Shown here: positions 1 through 8,774 of the stretch, piece by piece
How the letters are laid out: each line of letters opens with the position of its first letter
Numbering within the stretch: position 1 is the first letter of the stretch
Assembly: GCF_012927405.1 (NCBI RefSeq)
Contig: NZ_JABBGM010000001.1
Span: forward strand, 768,642-832,641
Direction of reading: 5' to 3'
From: Novosphingobium olei
GTDB taxonomy: Bacteria > Pseudomonadota > Alphaproteobacteria > Sphingomonadales > Sphingomonadaceae
Length of the DNA stretch: 64,000 nucleotides
The notes under the pieces: model-generated
Seen by the model: the letters and a program-made list of their open reading frames with translations, nothing else
What the model was told of the DNA's origin: nothing
The model's database searches: none
Program-made: the position numbers and the translations under genes

Positions 1-2299
1 CGGCGTTGGCCCGGGTCTGCAATGCCAGCGTTTCGGCCTGTTCGGTGGCGCCATTGATCGCCTGGATCGAGGTGGCGAGCCGGTCGATCAGCCCGGTCAT
101 CTCGCAGGCGCGGTGGCCGATGTCCTTTTCCAGCAGCACCTGATCGGTGATGTCGGTAGCATACTTGACGATGCGCACGGGATTTCCGGCAACGTCGAAC
201 AACGGGTTGTAGGTCGCCTGGATATAGACGTCACGATCGTACTTGCCGACGCGGTGGAAGCGGCCCGAATGGAATTCGCCCTTGTTCAGCCGCAGCCAGA
301 AATCGCGGTATTCCAGGCTGCGGATGTAGTCGGGCGAGCAGAACATCGCGTGATTCTGGCCCGTCACCTCGCGCAGCGAATAGCCCATCAGGCGCAGGAA
401 GTTGTCGTTGGCGGAAAGCACATTGCCATCGAGATCGAATTCGATCACCGCCTGCGCGCGGCTGACCGCATCGACCCGCGCCTGGAATTCGACCGACTTG
501 GTCTTTTGCTCGGTCACGTCGGTGGCGAACTTGACCACCTTGACCGGTTTCCCATCGAGATCGAAGATCGGGTTGTAGGTCGCCTGGATCCAGATATCGC
601 GCCCTTCCTTGGTGCGACGGCGGTATTCGCCGGCATCATAATCGCCGCGGGCAAGCTTTTCCCAGAATGCGGCATATTCGGCCGAAGCTGCGAGCTCTGG
701 CGCGCAGAACATGCGGTGATGCCGTCCGACCACTTCGTCTAGCTTGTAGCCGGTGAGCGCGAGGAAGTTTTCGTTCGCATCGAGTACGGTGCCGTCGAGC
801 GCGAATTCCACCACGCCCTGTGCGCGGCCGATCGCCTTGACCTTGCCTTCGAATTCCAGGTTGCGGCGCTGCGTGTCGCTGATATCGAGCGCGAACTTCA
901 CGATCTTGGCGGGGCGCCCTTCCAGATCGAAGATCGGGTTGTAGGTGGCGCGGATCCACACTTCGCGGCCGTTCGCCGCCTTGCGCTTGAATACGCCGGC
1001 AACGTATTCGCCAGCCCGCAGGCGGGACCACAGCTCGGCATAATCGGGCGAGGCGATGTAGGCGTCCTCGCAGAAGATCTTGTGATTGCGCCCGACGACC
1101 TGATCGAGGTCGTAGCCCATCACCGACAGGAAATTGGCATTGGCGGTGAGCACGGTGCCATCGAGTGCGAATTCGATCACCGCCTGCGCGCGATCGATCG
1201 CGGCAACCTTGCCGGCCGCTTCGGCGGCGGCGACGCGCTGTTCGGTGACGTCCATCGCCACCTTCACGATCTTCACGGGTTCGCCATCGAGCCCGAACAC
1301 CGGATTGTAGCTCGCCTGGATCCAGACGTCCTTGCCGTCCTTGCGCAGCCGCTTGTATTCGCCCTGGTCGAAATCGCCCTTGCCGAGCTTCTGCCAAAAC
1401 TGGCGGTGTGCGGCGCTGCCGGCATATTCCTTGTCGCAGAAGATGCGGTGGTGCTGGCCGACGATCTCGTCGAGCGTATAGCCCATCAGGGACAGGAAGT
1501 TGGCATTGGCATCGAGCACCCGGCCCGACAGGTCGAACTCGATCAGTGCAAAGGCGCGGTCGATCGCATCGAGCTTGCTCTTGTTCTCGATCCGGACGGT
1601 CTGTTCGCCGGTGACATCGAAGGCGTAGCTCAGCACCGAAACGACGTGGCCAGACCGGTCACGCGTCGGCACGAACACTTCACGCAGCCAGACATCGTGC
1701 CCGTCGCTGGTCTTGTGGCGGCGAATGCAGCGGTGCGACTGGCCGTCGCTTAGCTTGTCCCAGAAGGTTTCCGGTGCATCGCCGGCTGCAAGCTCCGCCT
1801 CAAGCGCGCCGAGCGGCAGGCCGACGAGATCGTCGGCGCTGCGCCCGACAAGGTGGAAGAACAGTTCGTTCCCGCCGACGATGGACCCGTCCGGCGCATA
1901 CTGGCAGATCGCCAGCGCGTGGTTGATCGCCTCGAAGCGGTGGACCATCAGCGATGGTGCGATGGGCGCCTCGAACCCGCGCGCGCCAAGGAACAGCACT
2001 TGCGCCTTCCGGCCCGACGTGCGCGTGCAGGCGCCGCTGATCGCCGCGTGCCCGCCGGCCGCAAGCGGCAACTGGCCGGCAATGTCGATTGCTTCGTCGA
2101 GGACCTGGGCGAGATCGTGTTCGGGGAAGACCTGCGCGAAGGTGACGTCGGCGCCGTCTGCCAGCAGGCTGCGCGCCCTATCGTTGGCATCGACCAGCTC
2201 GCCGCTGGCGGCGTCGAAGGCGAGCACGAGCAGGTTGTCGGCAAGCAGCGCCGCGCCTTGCGCGGTCAGGTCGAGCGGCGGGTTCTGGTTGGCAGTCAC
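1..2299 (-). CDS. Soluble methyl-accepting chemotaxis protein with tandem PAS domains (partial, 3' end outside window)
   Basis: About 766 codons are present from a GTG start at 2299 (CGGGGAA lies upstream); the frame stays open to base 1, so the C-terminus is missing. A PAS-like region occupies roughly residues 120-230. Four closely similar PAS modules of about 120 residues follow (about 235-350, 352-472, 475-595, 597-717). Each carries a GY.LDE.VG.[NHQ]H..[MI]FC segment and ends in a W/YIQA.YNP.FD...[KR].VK[FVY]A.D[IV][TS] PAC-like segment. The last visible residues (EMTGLIDRLATSIQAINGAT) look like the start of an MCP signalling helix. No transmembrane helix is visible, so it is probably a cytoplasmic sensor of redox state or a ligand. 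The MCP assignment rests on this short stretch plus the architecture. Confidence 0.8.
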   Translation of the reverse strand, partial: MTANQNPPLDLTAQGAALLADNLLVLAFDAASGELVDANDRARSLLADGADVTFAQVFPEHDLAQVLDEAIDIAGQLPLAAGGHAAISGACTRTSGRKAQVLFLGARGFEAPIAPSLMVHRFEAINHALAICQYAPDGSIVGGNELFFHLVGRSADDLVGLPLGALEAELAAGDAPETFWDKLSDGQSHRCIRRHKTSDGHDVWLREVFVPTRDRSGHVVSVLSYAFDVTGEQTVRIENKSKLDAIDRAFALIEFDLSGRVLDANANFLSLMGYTLDEIVGQHHRIFCDKEYAGSAAHRQFWQKLGKGDFDQGEYKRLRKDGKDVWIQASYNPVFGLDGEPVKIVKVAMDVTEQRVAAAEAAGKVAAIDRAQAVIEFALDGTVLTANANFLSVMGYDLDQVVGRNHKIFCEDAYIASPDYAELWSRLRAGEYVAGVFKRKAANGREVWIRATYNPIFDLEGRPAKIVKFALDISDTQRRNLEFEGKVKAIGRAQGVVEFALDGTVLDANENFLALTGYKLDEVVGRHHRMFCAPELAASAEYAAFWEKLARGDYDAGEYRRRTKEGRDIWIQATYNPIFDLDGKPVKVVKFATDVTEQKTKSVEFQARVDAVSRAQAVIEFDLDGNVLSANDNFLRLMGYSLREVTGQNHAMFCSPDYIRSLEYRDFWLRLNKGEFHSGRFHRVGKYDRDVYIQATYNPLFDVAGNPVRIVKYATDITDQVLLEKDIGHRACEMTGLIDRLATSIQAINGATEQAETLALQTRANA

Positions 2300-2420
2300 G
2301 GTGTTCCCCGGAGCAATATGGCAAACGTTGCCTAGTTGGCCGAGGGATACGACTTCGGTAGGAGAGCCCTCCGGTAAGTTACGGATCGCGTAACCAGCGT
2401 TCGGGTTGGTCTGGCTCTCC

Positions 2421-2451
2421 AAAACAGGAAGGGGGCCTTGCGGGCCCCCTT
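2421..2451 (-). terminator. Rho-independent terminator of purC
   Basis: Arms AAGGGGGCC (2429-2437) and GGCCCCCTT (2443-2451) form a perfect 9-bp stem with a 5-base loop. Read on the minus strand the stem is followed by CCTGTTTT. It lies 25 bases past the purC stop. Confidence 0.75.
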
Positions 2452-2475
2452 CGGATCGGCTGCGATGCGGTTCGT

Positions 2476-3261
2476 TTACTTCTTGGTGCGCAGCTTGCGG
2501 TGCGCGCCAAGGTCGAGCACTTCGGAAGGACCGCCGTCGTTCTCGAGCAGGCCGAGGCGGCGGGCGACTTCCTGGTAGGCCTCTTCTTCACCGCCGAGGT
2601 CGCGGCGGAAGCGGTCCTTGTCGAGCTTTTCGCCGGTGACCATGTCCCACAGGCGGCAGCCATCAGGGCTGATCTCGTCCGCCAGGATAACGCGGGCGTA
2701 GTCGCCGTCCCAGATGCGGCCGAATTCCAGCTTGAAGTCGACGAGGCGGATGCCGATCGCGGCGAACATGCCCGACAGGAAGTCGTTCACGCGGATCGCC
2801 ATCGAAGACATGTCCTGCATCTCTTCGTTGTTGGCCCAGCCGAAGCAGGCGATGTGCTCTTCGGCGACCATCGGATCGCCCAGCGCATCGTCCTTGTAGT
2901 AGTATTCGATCAGGGTGTGCGGCAGCGGTTCGCCTTCCTCGATGCCGAGGCGCTTGGAGATCGAGCCCGCGGCGACGTTGCGCACCACCACTTCGAGCGG
3001 GATGATCTCGACCTGGCGGACGAGCTGTTCGCGCATGTTGAGGCGGCGGATGAAGTGCGTGGGGATGCCGATGTGGGCGAGGCGCGTGAACACGTACTCG
3101 CTGATGCGGTTGTTGATCACGCCCTTGCCGTTGATCGTGCCGCGCTTCTGCGCGTTGAAGGCGGTCGCATCGTCCTTGAAGTACTGGATCAGGGTGCCGG
3201 GCTCGGGACCTTCGTAAAGGATCTTGGCCTTGCCTTCGTAGATCTGGCGGCGACGCGACAT
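2476..3261 (-). CDS. purC: Phosphoribosylaminoimidazole-succinocarboxamide synthase (SAICAR synthetase)
   Basis: This 261-residue protein has the usual PurC length. It catalyses ATP-dependent joining of aspartate to CAIR in cytosolic purine biosynthesis. The N-terminal nucleotide-binding segment [11 protein letters not shown] (residues 8-18), the central VVRN.AAGS..KRLG segment and the family signature [10 protein letters not shown] are all present. The ATG at 3261 is the first in frame. The gene is transcribed divergently from wrbA across a 304-base spacer (3262-3565). It is not clustered with other pur genes here. Confidence 0.97.
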   Translation of the reverse strand: MSRRRQIYEGKAKILYEGPEPGTLIQYFKDDATAFNAQKRGTINGKGVINNRISEYVFTRLAHIGIPTHFIRRLNMREQLVRQVEIIPLEVVVRNVAAGSISKRLGIEEGEPLPHTLIEYYYKDDALGDPMVAEEHIACFGWANNEEMQDMSSMAIRVNDFLSGMFAAIGIRLVDFKLEFGRIWDGDYARVILADEISPDGCRLWDMVTGEKLDKDRFRRDLGGEEEAYQEVARRLGLLENDGGPSEVLDLGAHRKLRTKK

Positions 3262-3491
3262 GGGCGATTCTTTCCCTCAAGGACCTGCGCGCATCGTAGA
3301 CCGCGCGCGGGAAATCAAAAGCCCCGGCAAGGCGAGCCGTCGCGACAGGCGACCGCATCGGGGGGAGCCGGGGCGTGGAAGCGAGGCCCTTAGGGGAAAA
3401 GCGGCAAAAGCGCAATTGCGGGCGCGGCGTGGGCGAACGTTCGACAAGATCGAATGAAACGTGCCAGTTTATCCGGCTTATCGGAAATGCG

Positions 3492-3516
3492 GGAACGGGC
3501 CATATCGGCATCGGTT
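3492..3516 (+). promoter_or_regulatory. Candidate EcfG-type (general stress) promoter of wrbA
   Basis: GGAAC (3492-3496) is followed after 16 bases by GGTT (3513-3516). This is one base from the alphaproteobacterial EcfG consensus GGAAC-N16/17-CGTT, and it sits 50 bases before the wrbA ATG. WrbA is a general-stress protein in other bacteria, which makes the site plausible. The -10 mismatch keeps this tentative. Nothing else is apparent in the 304-base purC-wrbA spacer. Confidence 0.3.
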
Positions 3517-3565
3517 TTCCGCCGGACCCCTCTCCCCACCGGCGCCAACGTAAGGAATCACCGCC

Positions 3566-4165
3566 ATGACCAAGGTCCTCGTCCTGTACTATTCGAGCTA
3601 TGGCCACATCGAGACGATGGCCAACGCAATTGCCGAAGGCGCGCGCGCCGGCGGCGCCGAAGTCGACGTGAAGCGCGTTCCCGAAACCGCGCCGCTGGAA
3701 GTCGCGCAGGCGGCGCACTTCAAGCTCGACCAGGCAGCGCCGGTCGCCACGGTGGCCGAGCTCGAGAACTACGACGCGATCATCGTCGGCACCGGTACGC
3801 GCTTTGGCCGCATCAGCAGCCAGATGGCTGCGTTCCTTGACCAGGCGGGCGGCCTGTGGGCGCGCGGCGCGCTGAACGGCAAGGTCGGCGCGGCGTTCAC
3901 CAGCACTGCCAGCCAGCACGGCGGGCAGGAGACGACGCTGTTCTCGATCCTGACCAACCTGCTGCACTTCGGCATGACGATTGTCGGGCTCGACTACGGC
4001 TTCCAGGGCCAGCTCGACAATTCGGCCGTTCATGGCAGCGCGCCCTACGGCGCGACCACCATCGCCAACGGCGACGGCAGCCGCCAGCCGAGCGATGTGG
4101 AGCTGGCCGGCGCCCGCTACCTTGGCGAGCGTGTGGCGAAGACAGCCGCGAAGCTGTTCGGCTAA
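3566..4165 (+). CDS. wrbA: NAD(P)H:quinone oxidoreductase, WrbA type (flavodoxin-like)
   Basis: A 199-residue cytosolic flavoprotein that reduces quinones by two electrons, avoiding semiquinone radicals. The N-terminal flavodoxin strand and FMN phosphate loop ([13 protein letters not shown], residues 7-19) are clear. The GTGTRFG.ISSQM..FLDQ segment and the [14 protein letters not shown] segment are typical of WrbA, and length matches the family. One small deviation is GTGTRFG where most relatives have GTPTRFG. It is monocistronic, with a terminator close behind and a possible stress promoter ahead. Confidence 0.95.
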   Translation: MTKVLVLYYSSYGHIETMANAIAEGARAGGAEVDVKRVPETAPLEVAQAAHFKLDQAAPVATVAELENYDAIIVGTGTRFGRISSQMAAFLDQAGGLWARGALNGKVGAAFTSTASQHGGQETTLFSILTNLLHFGMTIVGLDYGFQGQLDNSAVHGSAPYGATTIANGDGSRQPSDVELAGARYLGERVAKTAAKLFG

Positions 4166-4192
4166 ATATCGCAAAGCGCCGACAAAACGGGG

Positions 4193-4222
4193 AGGGGCGG
4201 GACTCGACAAACCGCCCCTTTG
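4193..4222 (+). terminator. Terminator after wrbA
   Basis: AGGGGCGG (4193-4200) pairs with CCGCCCCT (4212-4219), and TT plus G follows. It lies 28 bases beyond the wrbA stop and before the rpmE leader. Confidence 0.6.
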
Positions 4223-4288
4223 CCGTTAGGGGCGCGCCTTTCCATTATTGGGGCCGGTCGGAACCGGTCCTCGACCGGAGCGCGCATC

Positions 4289-4513
4289 ATGAAGGCCAAC
4301 ATTCACCCCGACTACCACACCATCAAGGTGCAGATGACCGACGGCACCGTGTTCGAAACCCGCTCCACCTGGGGCAAGGAAGGCGACACGCTGGCGCTCG
4401 AAATCGATCCCACCTCGCACCCGGCGTGGACTGGCGGCACGCGTCAGCTGGACCAGGGCGGCCGCGTTGCCCAGTTCAACAAGCGCTTCGGTGGCCTCAG
4501 CCTCAAGCGCTGA
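4289..4513 (+). CDS. rpmE: 50S ribosomal protein L31 (cysteine-free form)
   Basis: A 74-residue large-subunit protein, beginning [10 protein letters not shown] at the ATG at 4289 with GGAG eight bases upstream. The segments [14 protein letters not shown] and SHPAWTG, followed by FNKRFGG near the end, are L31 hallmarks. The CxxC zinc-binding cysteines found in some L31 proteins are absent, so this is the C- form that does not bind zinc. An in-frame extension upstream to 4220 would add about 23 residues that do not resemble L31. Confidence 0.95.
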   Translation: MKANIHPDYHTIKVQMTDGTVFETRSTWGKEGDTLALEIDPTSHPAWTGGTRQLDQGGRVAQFNKRFGGLSLKR

Positions 4514-4544
4514 TCGGCGCTTTCAAGGCTTCGAGACAAAGCAG

Positions 4545-4573
4545 AAGGGCGGCCTTGCGGGGCCGCCCTTTTC
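4545..4573 (+). terminator. Terminator after rpmE
   Basis: A perfect 10-bp stem, AAGGGCGGCC (4545-4554) and GGCCGCCCTT (4561-4570), with a 6-base loop, followed by TTCGTTTG. It separates rpmE from the gsp operon. Confidence 0.8.
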
Positions 4574-4605
4574 GTTTGCGCGGCGGACGCGTAAGCACCC
4601 TTGCC

Positions 4606-5085
4606 ATGGCTGACACCCGCCCAACGAGACCGAACGGCTTCTCGCTTGTCGAGATGATGGTCGTGCTGTTCGTGATGGCCCTGCTCGCCAGCGTGGTGGT
4701 GCTGATGCTGCCGGGCGATGCCGACCGGCTGCGGCGCGAGAGCGAACGCTTCGCCGCGCGCGTTTCGGCCGCGCGGGACGAAGCCATTGCCGGCGGTGCG
4801 CCGGTTGCCGTGGTGGTGAGCGAGGCAGGCTATTACTTTGAAGTGCGACGTGCGGGCGCCTGGTCCCCGGCCGAGGGGCAGGGGCTGTCGCTTTCGAACT
4901 GGAGCGACGGCACGACCGTCGCCGTTGCGGTGGCGGGCGGGCAGACCGGAGGCCGCGCGCGCATCGTGTTCGACACGGTCGGCCTTGCCAGCAGCGAGCT
5001 TCGCCTGCACATCGCCCGGGGGAAGGCGGCGCGCAGCGTCACCATCGCGCGCGACGGCGCGGTGAGGGCCGATGCCGCGTCCTGA
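4606..5085 (+). CDS. gspH: Type II secretion minor pseudopilin GspH
   Basis: A 159-residue prepilin-like protein. The short basic leader ends PNG, followed by FSLVEMMVVLFVMALLASVVV: the peptidase site G/F, Glu at +5 and a hydrophobic N-terminal helix. The mature remainder has the size of GspH/FimT pseudopilins. It forms part of the periplasmic pseudopilus tip that pushes substrates through the outer-membrane secretin. The ATG at 4606 gives a leader of normal length. It is first of four overlapping genes, gspH-I-J-K, and its 3' end overlaps gspI by 14 bases. Confidence 0.85.
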   Translation: MADTRPTRPNGFSLVEMMVVLFVMALLASVVVLMLPGDADRLRRESERFAARVSAARDEAIAGGAPVAVVVSEAGYYFEVRRAGAWSPAEGQGLSLSNWSDGTTVAVAVAGGQTGGRARIVFDTVGLASSELRLHIARGKAARSVTIARDGAVRADAAS

Positions 5086-5452
5086 GGCCGACCGCGGTTT
5101 CACCCTGCTCGAGCTGCTCGTCGCGCTCGCGGTGTTCGCCGTGGCCGCGCTGGCGCTGATCCGGCTTGAAGGGGCAAGCCTGCGCCAGACCGCCGATCTC
5201 GACCAGCGGCTGCTGCGCGAAGTGGTGGCGCAGAACATGGCCAACGAGATCCTGACCGATCCGTTGCCGCCAGGCGAAGGCGCGGCCAGCGGCACGATCC
5301 GCAATGCCGGGCGCCAGTTCCAGTGGCAGCGGAGCGTGGCGCGCGATTCCGCGCTCGGCGTGCTGGCGATCTCACTGTCGGTCCGCGAAGTGACTCCGGG
5401 CCGGCAGAGCCAGGCGACCACGCTGCGGTTTGCTAGGGTGCCGGCCGCGTGA
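5072..5452 (+). CDS. gspI: Type II secretion minor pseudopilin GspI
   Basis: A 126-residue protein with a leader ending DRG, then FTLLELLVALAVFAVAALAL: a class 3 prepilin signal with Glu at +5. The C-terminal part, including REVVAQNMANEIL, resembles the GspI domain. The product should nucleate the pseudopilus tip with GspJ and GspK. Start and stop overlap both neighbours (14 bases with gspH, 4 with gspJ), which indicates translational coupling. Confidence 0.85.
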   Translation: MPRPEADRGFTLLELLVALAVFAVAALALIRLEGASLRQTADLDQRLLREVVAQNMANEILTDPLPPGEGAASGTIRNAGRQFQWQRSVARDSALGVLAISLSVREVTPGRQSQATTLRFARVPAA

Positions 5453-6042
5453 CGGCGCGCAAATCCGACGCGGGCTTCACCCTGATCGAGATGCTGGTTG
5501 CGCTTGCCGTCTTCGCGTTGATCGCGGGGGGCGCGCTGGTGCTGTTGCGCTTCAGCGTCGAAGCCGAACTCGGCGCACGGCGCAAGACCGAGGCGATGGC
5601 CGCAGAGCGCCGCTTCCTGTCGGTCTGGAACGCCGATCTCGCCCAGGCCGCGCCACGTCCGGCGCGAGACGAGGCGGGCAACGATCATCCCGCCTTCGAG
5701 GTGGGCGGTGCGGTGCTACTGCGATTTGTCCGCAGCGGCTGGAGCAATGTCGATGGCGCCGCGCGGCCCAGCCTGCAGAAAGTCGAATGGCGCTGGAACG
5801 GCAAGGCGCTGGTGCGCAGCGGCTACCCGTTCCCCGATGGCGCCGCGCCCGATCCCGAAAGCGCCATGCTGCCTCTGGCTGCTCCGCCAACCCTGCGCTT
5901 TCGCACGGCCGATGGCGTGTGGCGCGATTCCTGGGAGCCGCAGCGCGTGGCCGAACTGCCGGTGGCGGTCGAACTGCTGCTGCCGCAGCCGGGCGGCGAA
6001 CCGCTCCGCGTGGTCTCGCTCGTCGGGGTGAATTACCAGTGA
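5449..6042 (+). CDS. gspJ: Type II secretion minor pseudopilin GspJ
   Basis: A 197-residue protein from a GTG start inside the gspI stop (GTGA overlap). The leader ends DAG, followed by FTLIEMLVALAVFALIAGGA, with Glu at +5. The following RRFLSVWNADLAQ segment and the length fit GspJ. It is predicted to form the tip complex with GspI and GspK. The next gene starts within its stop codon. Confidence 0.85.
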   Translation: MTARKSDAGFTLIEMLVALAVFALIAGGALVLLRFSVEAELGARRKTEAMAAERRFLSVWNADLAQAAPRPARDEAGNDHPAFEVGGAVLLRFVRSGWSNVDGAARPSLQKVEWRWNGKALVRSGYPFPDGAAPDPESAMLPLAAPPTLRFRTADGVWRDSWEPQRVAELPVAVELLLPQPGGEPLRVVSLVGVNYQ

Positions 6043-7043
6043 CGGCCCCCCTGCCGGCGGAGCGCGACAACGAACGCGGGGCGGCGCTGCTTTCTGTGCT
6101 GCTGCTGGTTGCAGTGATGGCGGTGCTGGCAGCCGTGATGCTGGACCGGCTCAACCTCGCGACGCGGCTGGCCGGCAATGCACAGGGCATGACGCGGGCT
6201 CGCCTGATTGCAATGAGCGCCGAAAGCGCGGCGCTGGCGCGGTTGCAGGCGCTTGTTTCGGCAAACGGAGACCGAACGGTCGACCCGGCTGGACTGCTGT
6301 CGCGCGATCTGCCTGTTCCGCTCGCCGGGGCGACGGTGACGGTGCGGATCGACGATGCCGGCAACTGCTTCAACGTCAATTCGCTGGTCGAACAGGGCAT
6401 CGATGGCCGGCTCACGCTGCGTGTCGCCGCGCTGACGCAACTGCGTGCCCTGATGGCGCAGGTGGGCATAGAGGCCAACGAGGGCGCGCGGCTGTCCGAC
6501 GCCATGGCCGACTGGATCGACAGCGATTCGGTGCCGCTGACCAATGGGGCGGAGGACGAAACCTATCGCGCCCTGCCGGTGCCTCACCGCACCGCCAACC
6601 GGTTGATCGTCGATGTCACCGAACTGCGCGCGGTGCGTGGCATGACCGGCCAGCTGTACCAGCGCCTGCGGCCGTGGCTGTGCGCCTTGCCGGCGCCCGA
6701 TCTCTCGCCCATCCAGCTCAATACGCTGCGGCTCGATCAGGCGCCCTTGCTGGTGATGCTTGCGCCCCAGGCGATCAGGCCGGACCGCGCGCGGGCGGTT
6801 ATCGGCGCAAGGCCAAGGCTTGGCTGGGGATCGAGCGCGGATGCGATGCGCATGCTGGGCGTGGGCGGCGCTGGCGTTAGCGCTGTGCCGGTTGGACAGC
6901 TGACCGTGCGCAGCCGCTGGTTCCTGCTGACCCAGACTGTGCGCGTGGCGTCAACCACGCTGGAAGAGCAGGCGCTGGTCGATACCGGCGTCACTCCGGC
7001 ACGGATCGCCTTCCGCAGCTGGGGCGACGAAACCGGGCGTTGA
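6039..7043 (+). CDS. gspK: Type II secretion minor pseudopilin GspK
   Basis: A 334-residue protein from a GTG overlapping the gspJ stop. The N-terminus has ERGAALLSVLLLVAVMAVLA, a prepilin-like helix that lacks Glu at +5, as is usual for GspK, the pseudopilin capping the tip. The large mature region has the GspK segments CFNVNSL (contains the conserved calcium/disulfide region), LSDAMADWIDSD and the NRLIVDVTELRAV stretch. No gspL/M or core components follow; after 116 unremarkable bases comes tRNA-His. The rest of the T2SS must be elsewhere. Confidence 0.88.
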   Translation: MTAPLPAERDNERGAALLSVLLLVAVMAVLAAVMLDRLNLATRLAGNAQGMTRARLIAMSAESAALARLQALVSANGDRTVDPAGLLSRDLPVPLAGATVTVRIDDAGNCFNVNSLVEQGIDGRLTLRVAALTQLRALMAQVGIEANEGARLSDAMADWIDSDSVPLTNGAEDETYRALPVPHRTANRLIVDVTELRAVRGMTGQLYQRLRPWLCALPAPDLSPIQLNTLRLDQAPLLVMLAPQAIRPDRARAVIGARPRLGWGSSADAMRMLGVGGAGVSAVPVGQLTVRSRWFLLTQTVRVASTTLEEQALVDTGVTPARIAFRSWGDETGR

Positions 7044-7159
7044 CCGGCGCGGTCTGCCAATCGTTGGCGGCCTGCAAGTTTTCGCTTTTCATTTCACCTG
7101 CGTTCTGCAAAGGGGCTCGCCCGCACGGAGCGTTGTTGATAACGCTCCACGTGGCTTGT

Positions 7160-7237
7160 GGCGATCGTAGCTCAGTTGGTTAGAGCGCCGGTTTGTGGTA
7201 CCGGAGGTCGAGGGTTCGAACCCCTTCGATCGCCCCA
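7160..7237 (+). tRNA. tRNA-His (anticodon GTG)
   Basis: The acceptor arm GCGATCG (7161-7167) pairs with CGATCGC (7227-7233). The genomically encoded G-1 at 7160 faces C73, the histidine identity pair. The anticodon stem CCGGT/ACCGG encloses TTGTGGT with GTG at 7195-7197. A GGTTCGAAC T-arm and an encoded CCA (7235-7237) complete the gene. Confidence 0.98.
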
Positions 7238-7428
7238 TTCTTCCCCTTGATCAAGGTTTTGCGCGGCGGAGCTGACACGCTCCGGCAGCATGTTCTTGCG
7301 CGGTCTTGCCCTTCCAAGACCCTTGCCGCCGGGCGGGGTTGGTGGCAATGGCGGACCCGAGCCGGCGTCGGGGGTCGCATCGGCTTCGTCGGATTCGACC
7401 AGTCCCCCAAGGCCAGTATCGCCGGTCC

Positions 7429-8157
7429 ATGCACGGTTTTGCCAATCCTGCCCGCTTCCTTCGCCTTGCGCGCTGGCTGACGCCGCTTCTGCTGGTGCCG
7501 GGTCTGATCCTTGCGCTGGGTGCGCTTGCCTGGGGCTTCTTCGTCGTGCCGCCCGATCGGCTGATGGGCGATACCGTGCGCATCCTGTTCATCCACGTAC
7601 CCTCCGCCTGGCTTGGCATGGCCGGATGGTCGACCATCGCCATCTCCAGCATCGTCGAACTCGTCTGGCGCCATCCGCTGTCCGGCATTGCCGCGCGGGC
7701 GGCCGCCGTGCCGGGGGCGGTGTTCACTGCGATCTGCCTTGCCACCGGATCGATCTGGGCGCGTCCGACGTGGGGCACCTGGTGGGTGTGGGACGGCCGG
7801 CTGACCAGCTTCCTGGTGCTGCTGTTCCTCTATTTCGGCTATATCGCGCTCGCCGGCGCTGCGCAGCGCGATGCCGCCGCGGGCGGCGGTGCCAGCCGCG
7901 TGACCGCGATCTTCGGCCTGGTTGGCGCGATCAACATTCCGATCATCAACCGCTCGGTGGTGTGGTGGAACAGCCTGCACCAGCCGCCTTCGATCACGAT
8001 GGGCAAGTCTGCCATCGACGGCACGTTCCTGTGGCCGCTGCTGATCGGCGCCGTGGGCTTCTCGCTCGTGTTCGGCGGCGTGGTGCTGATGAGGATGCGC
8101 ACCTTGCTTGCCGACATTCAGGCCGAGGCGCGCTTGCGCCGCAAGGCGATGGCATGA
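7429..8157 (+). CDS. ccmC: Haem exporter membrane protein CcmC
   Basis: A 242-residue inner-membrane protein with about six transmembrane helices. The haem-handling tryptophan-rich motif GTWWVWDGRLTS is in a periplasmic loop, and conserved histidines lie on either side (FIHVPSAW and NSLHQP). CcmC passes haem to CcmE. The ATG at 7429 (MHGFANPARF) is preferred over an in-frame ATG at 7306, which would add a basic, non-conserved extension. It opens the ccmCDEFGHI operon. Confidence 0.95.
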   Translation: MHGFANPARFLRLARWLTPLLLVPGLILALGALAWGFFVVPPDRLMGDTVRILFIHVPSAWLGMAGWSTIAISSIVELVWRHPLSGIAARAAAVPGAVFTAICLATGSIWARPTWGTWWVWDGRLTSFLVLLFLYFGYIALAGAAQRDAAAGGGASRVTAIFGLVGAINIPIINRSVVWWNSLHQPPSITMGKSAIDGTFLWPLLIGAVGFSLVFGGVVLMRMRTLLADIQAEARLRRKAMA

Positions 8158-8184
8158 AGGCGGGGCGCAAGCGGGGAAGCACCG

Positions 8185-8325
8185 ATGCATGAAGGGCTCA
8201 ACCAGTGGCAATATGTCTACGCCGCGCTGGCGATCGGCGTTGTCGGCACGCTGCTGCTCGTCGGCTGGAGCCTTGCCGCCATGCTGCGTGCGGAAAAGCG
8301 CCGGGACAAGGTGAAGGGTAGATGA
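8185..8325 (+). CDS. ccmD: Haem exporter protein CcmD
   Basis: A 46-residue protein, MHEGLNQWQYVYAALAIG and onward, with one transmembrane helix (about residues 11-33) and a basic tail RAEKRRDKVKGR. Size, the W..VY start, the single helix and the position between ccmC and ccmE all match CcmD, the small subunit that helps release holo-CcmE from CcmABC. Its TGA overlaps the ccmE ATG. Confidence 0.9.
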   Translation: MHEGLNQWQYVYAALAIGVVGTLLLVGWSLAAMLRAEKRRDKVKGR

Positions 8326-8774
8326 GTGCGATCAAGGCCAAGCATCAGCGGCTTGTACTGCTCGTCATCGCGCTGATCGCTTTGATTGGCGCGGGACTGC
8401 TCGCCGCCTGGGCGCTCAAGAACCAGGCTGCCTATTTCTATGTGCCCAGCGATCTCGTCGCCCATCCGCCCGAAGCGGGCCGGGCGGTCCGGCTGGGCGG
8501 CATGGTCGAAAAGGGTTCGATCAGCCACGCCGCCGATGGCGTGACGGTCAACTTCGTCGTCGGCGACGGCAAGGCGCGCGTGCCGGTGCGTTTTACCGGC
8601 ATCACGCCGGACCTGTTCGTCGAAGGCTCGGGCGTGGTTGCCGAAGGGCGCATGGAAGGCCAGACGTTCGTGGCCGACAACCTGCTCGCCAAGCACGATG
8701 AAAAGTATGTGCCGCGCGAAATGAAGGACATGACCGCGCAGCAGGCCAAGCAGGTGGTGGCAGAAACCAAATGA
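8322..8774 (+). CDS. ccmE: Periplasmic haem chaperone CcmE
   Basis: A 150-residue protein with an N-terminal membrane anchor (about residues 9-30) and an OB-fold periplasmic domain. The haem-linking motif LLAKHDEKYVP puts the covalent haem ligand at His125 and the axial tyrosine at Tyr129. The VRLGG.VEKGS and V.F...G..PDLF.EG segments are typical. It accepts haem from CcmC and delivers it to CcmF. It overlaps ccmD and ccmF by four bases each. Confidence 0.96.
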   Translation: MSAIKAKHQRLVLLVIALIALIGAGLLAAWALKNQAAYFYVPSDLVAHPPEAGRAVRLGGMVEKGSISHAADGVTVNFVVGDGKARVPVRFTGITPDLFVEGSGVVAEGRMEGQTFVADNLLAKHDEKYVPREMKDMTAQQAKQVVAETK

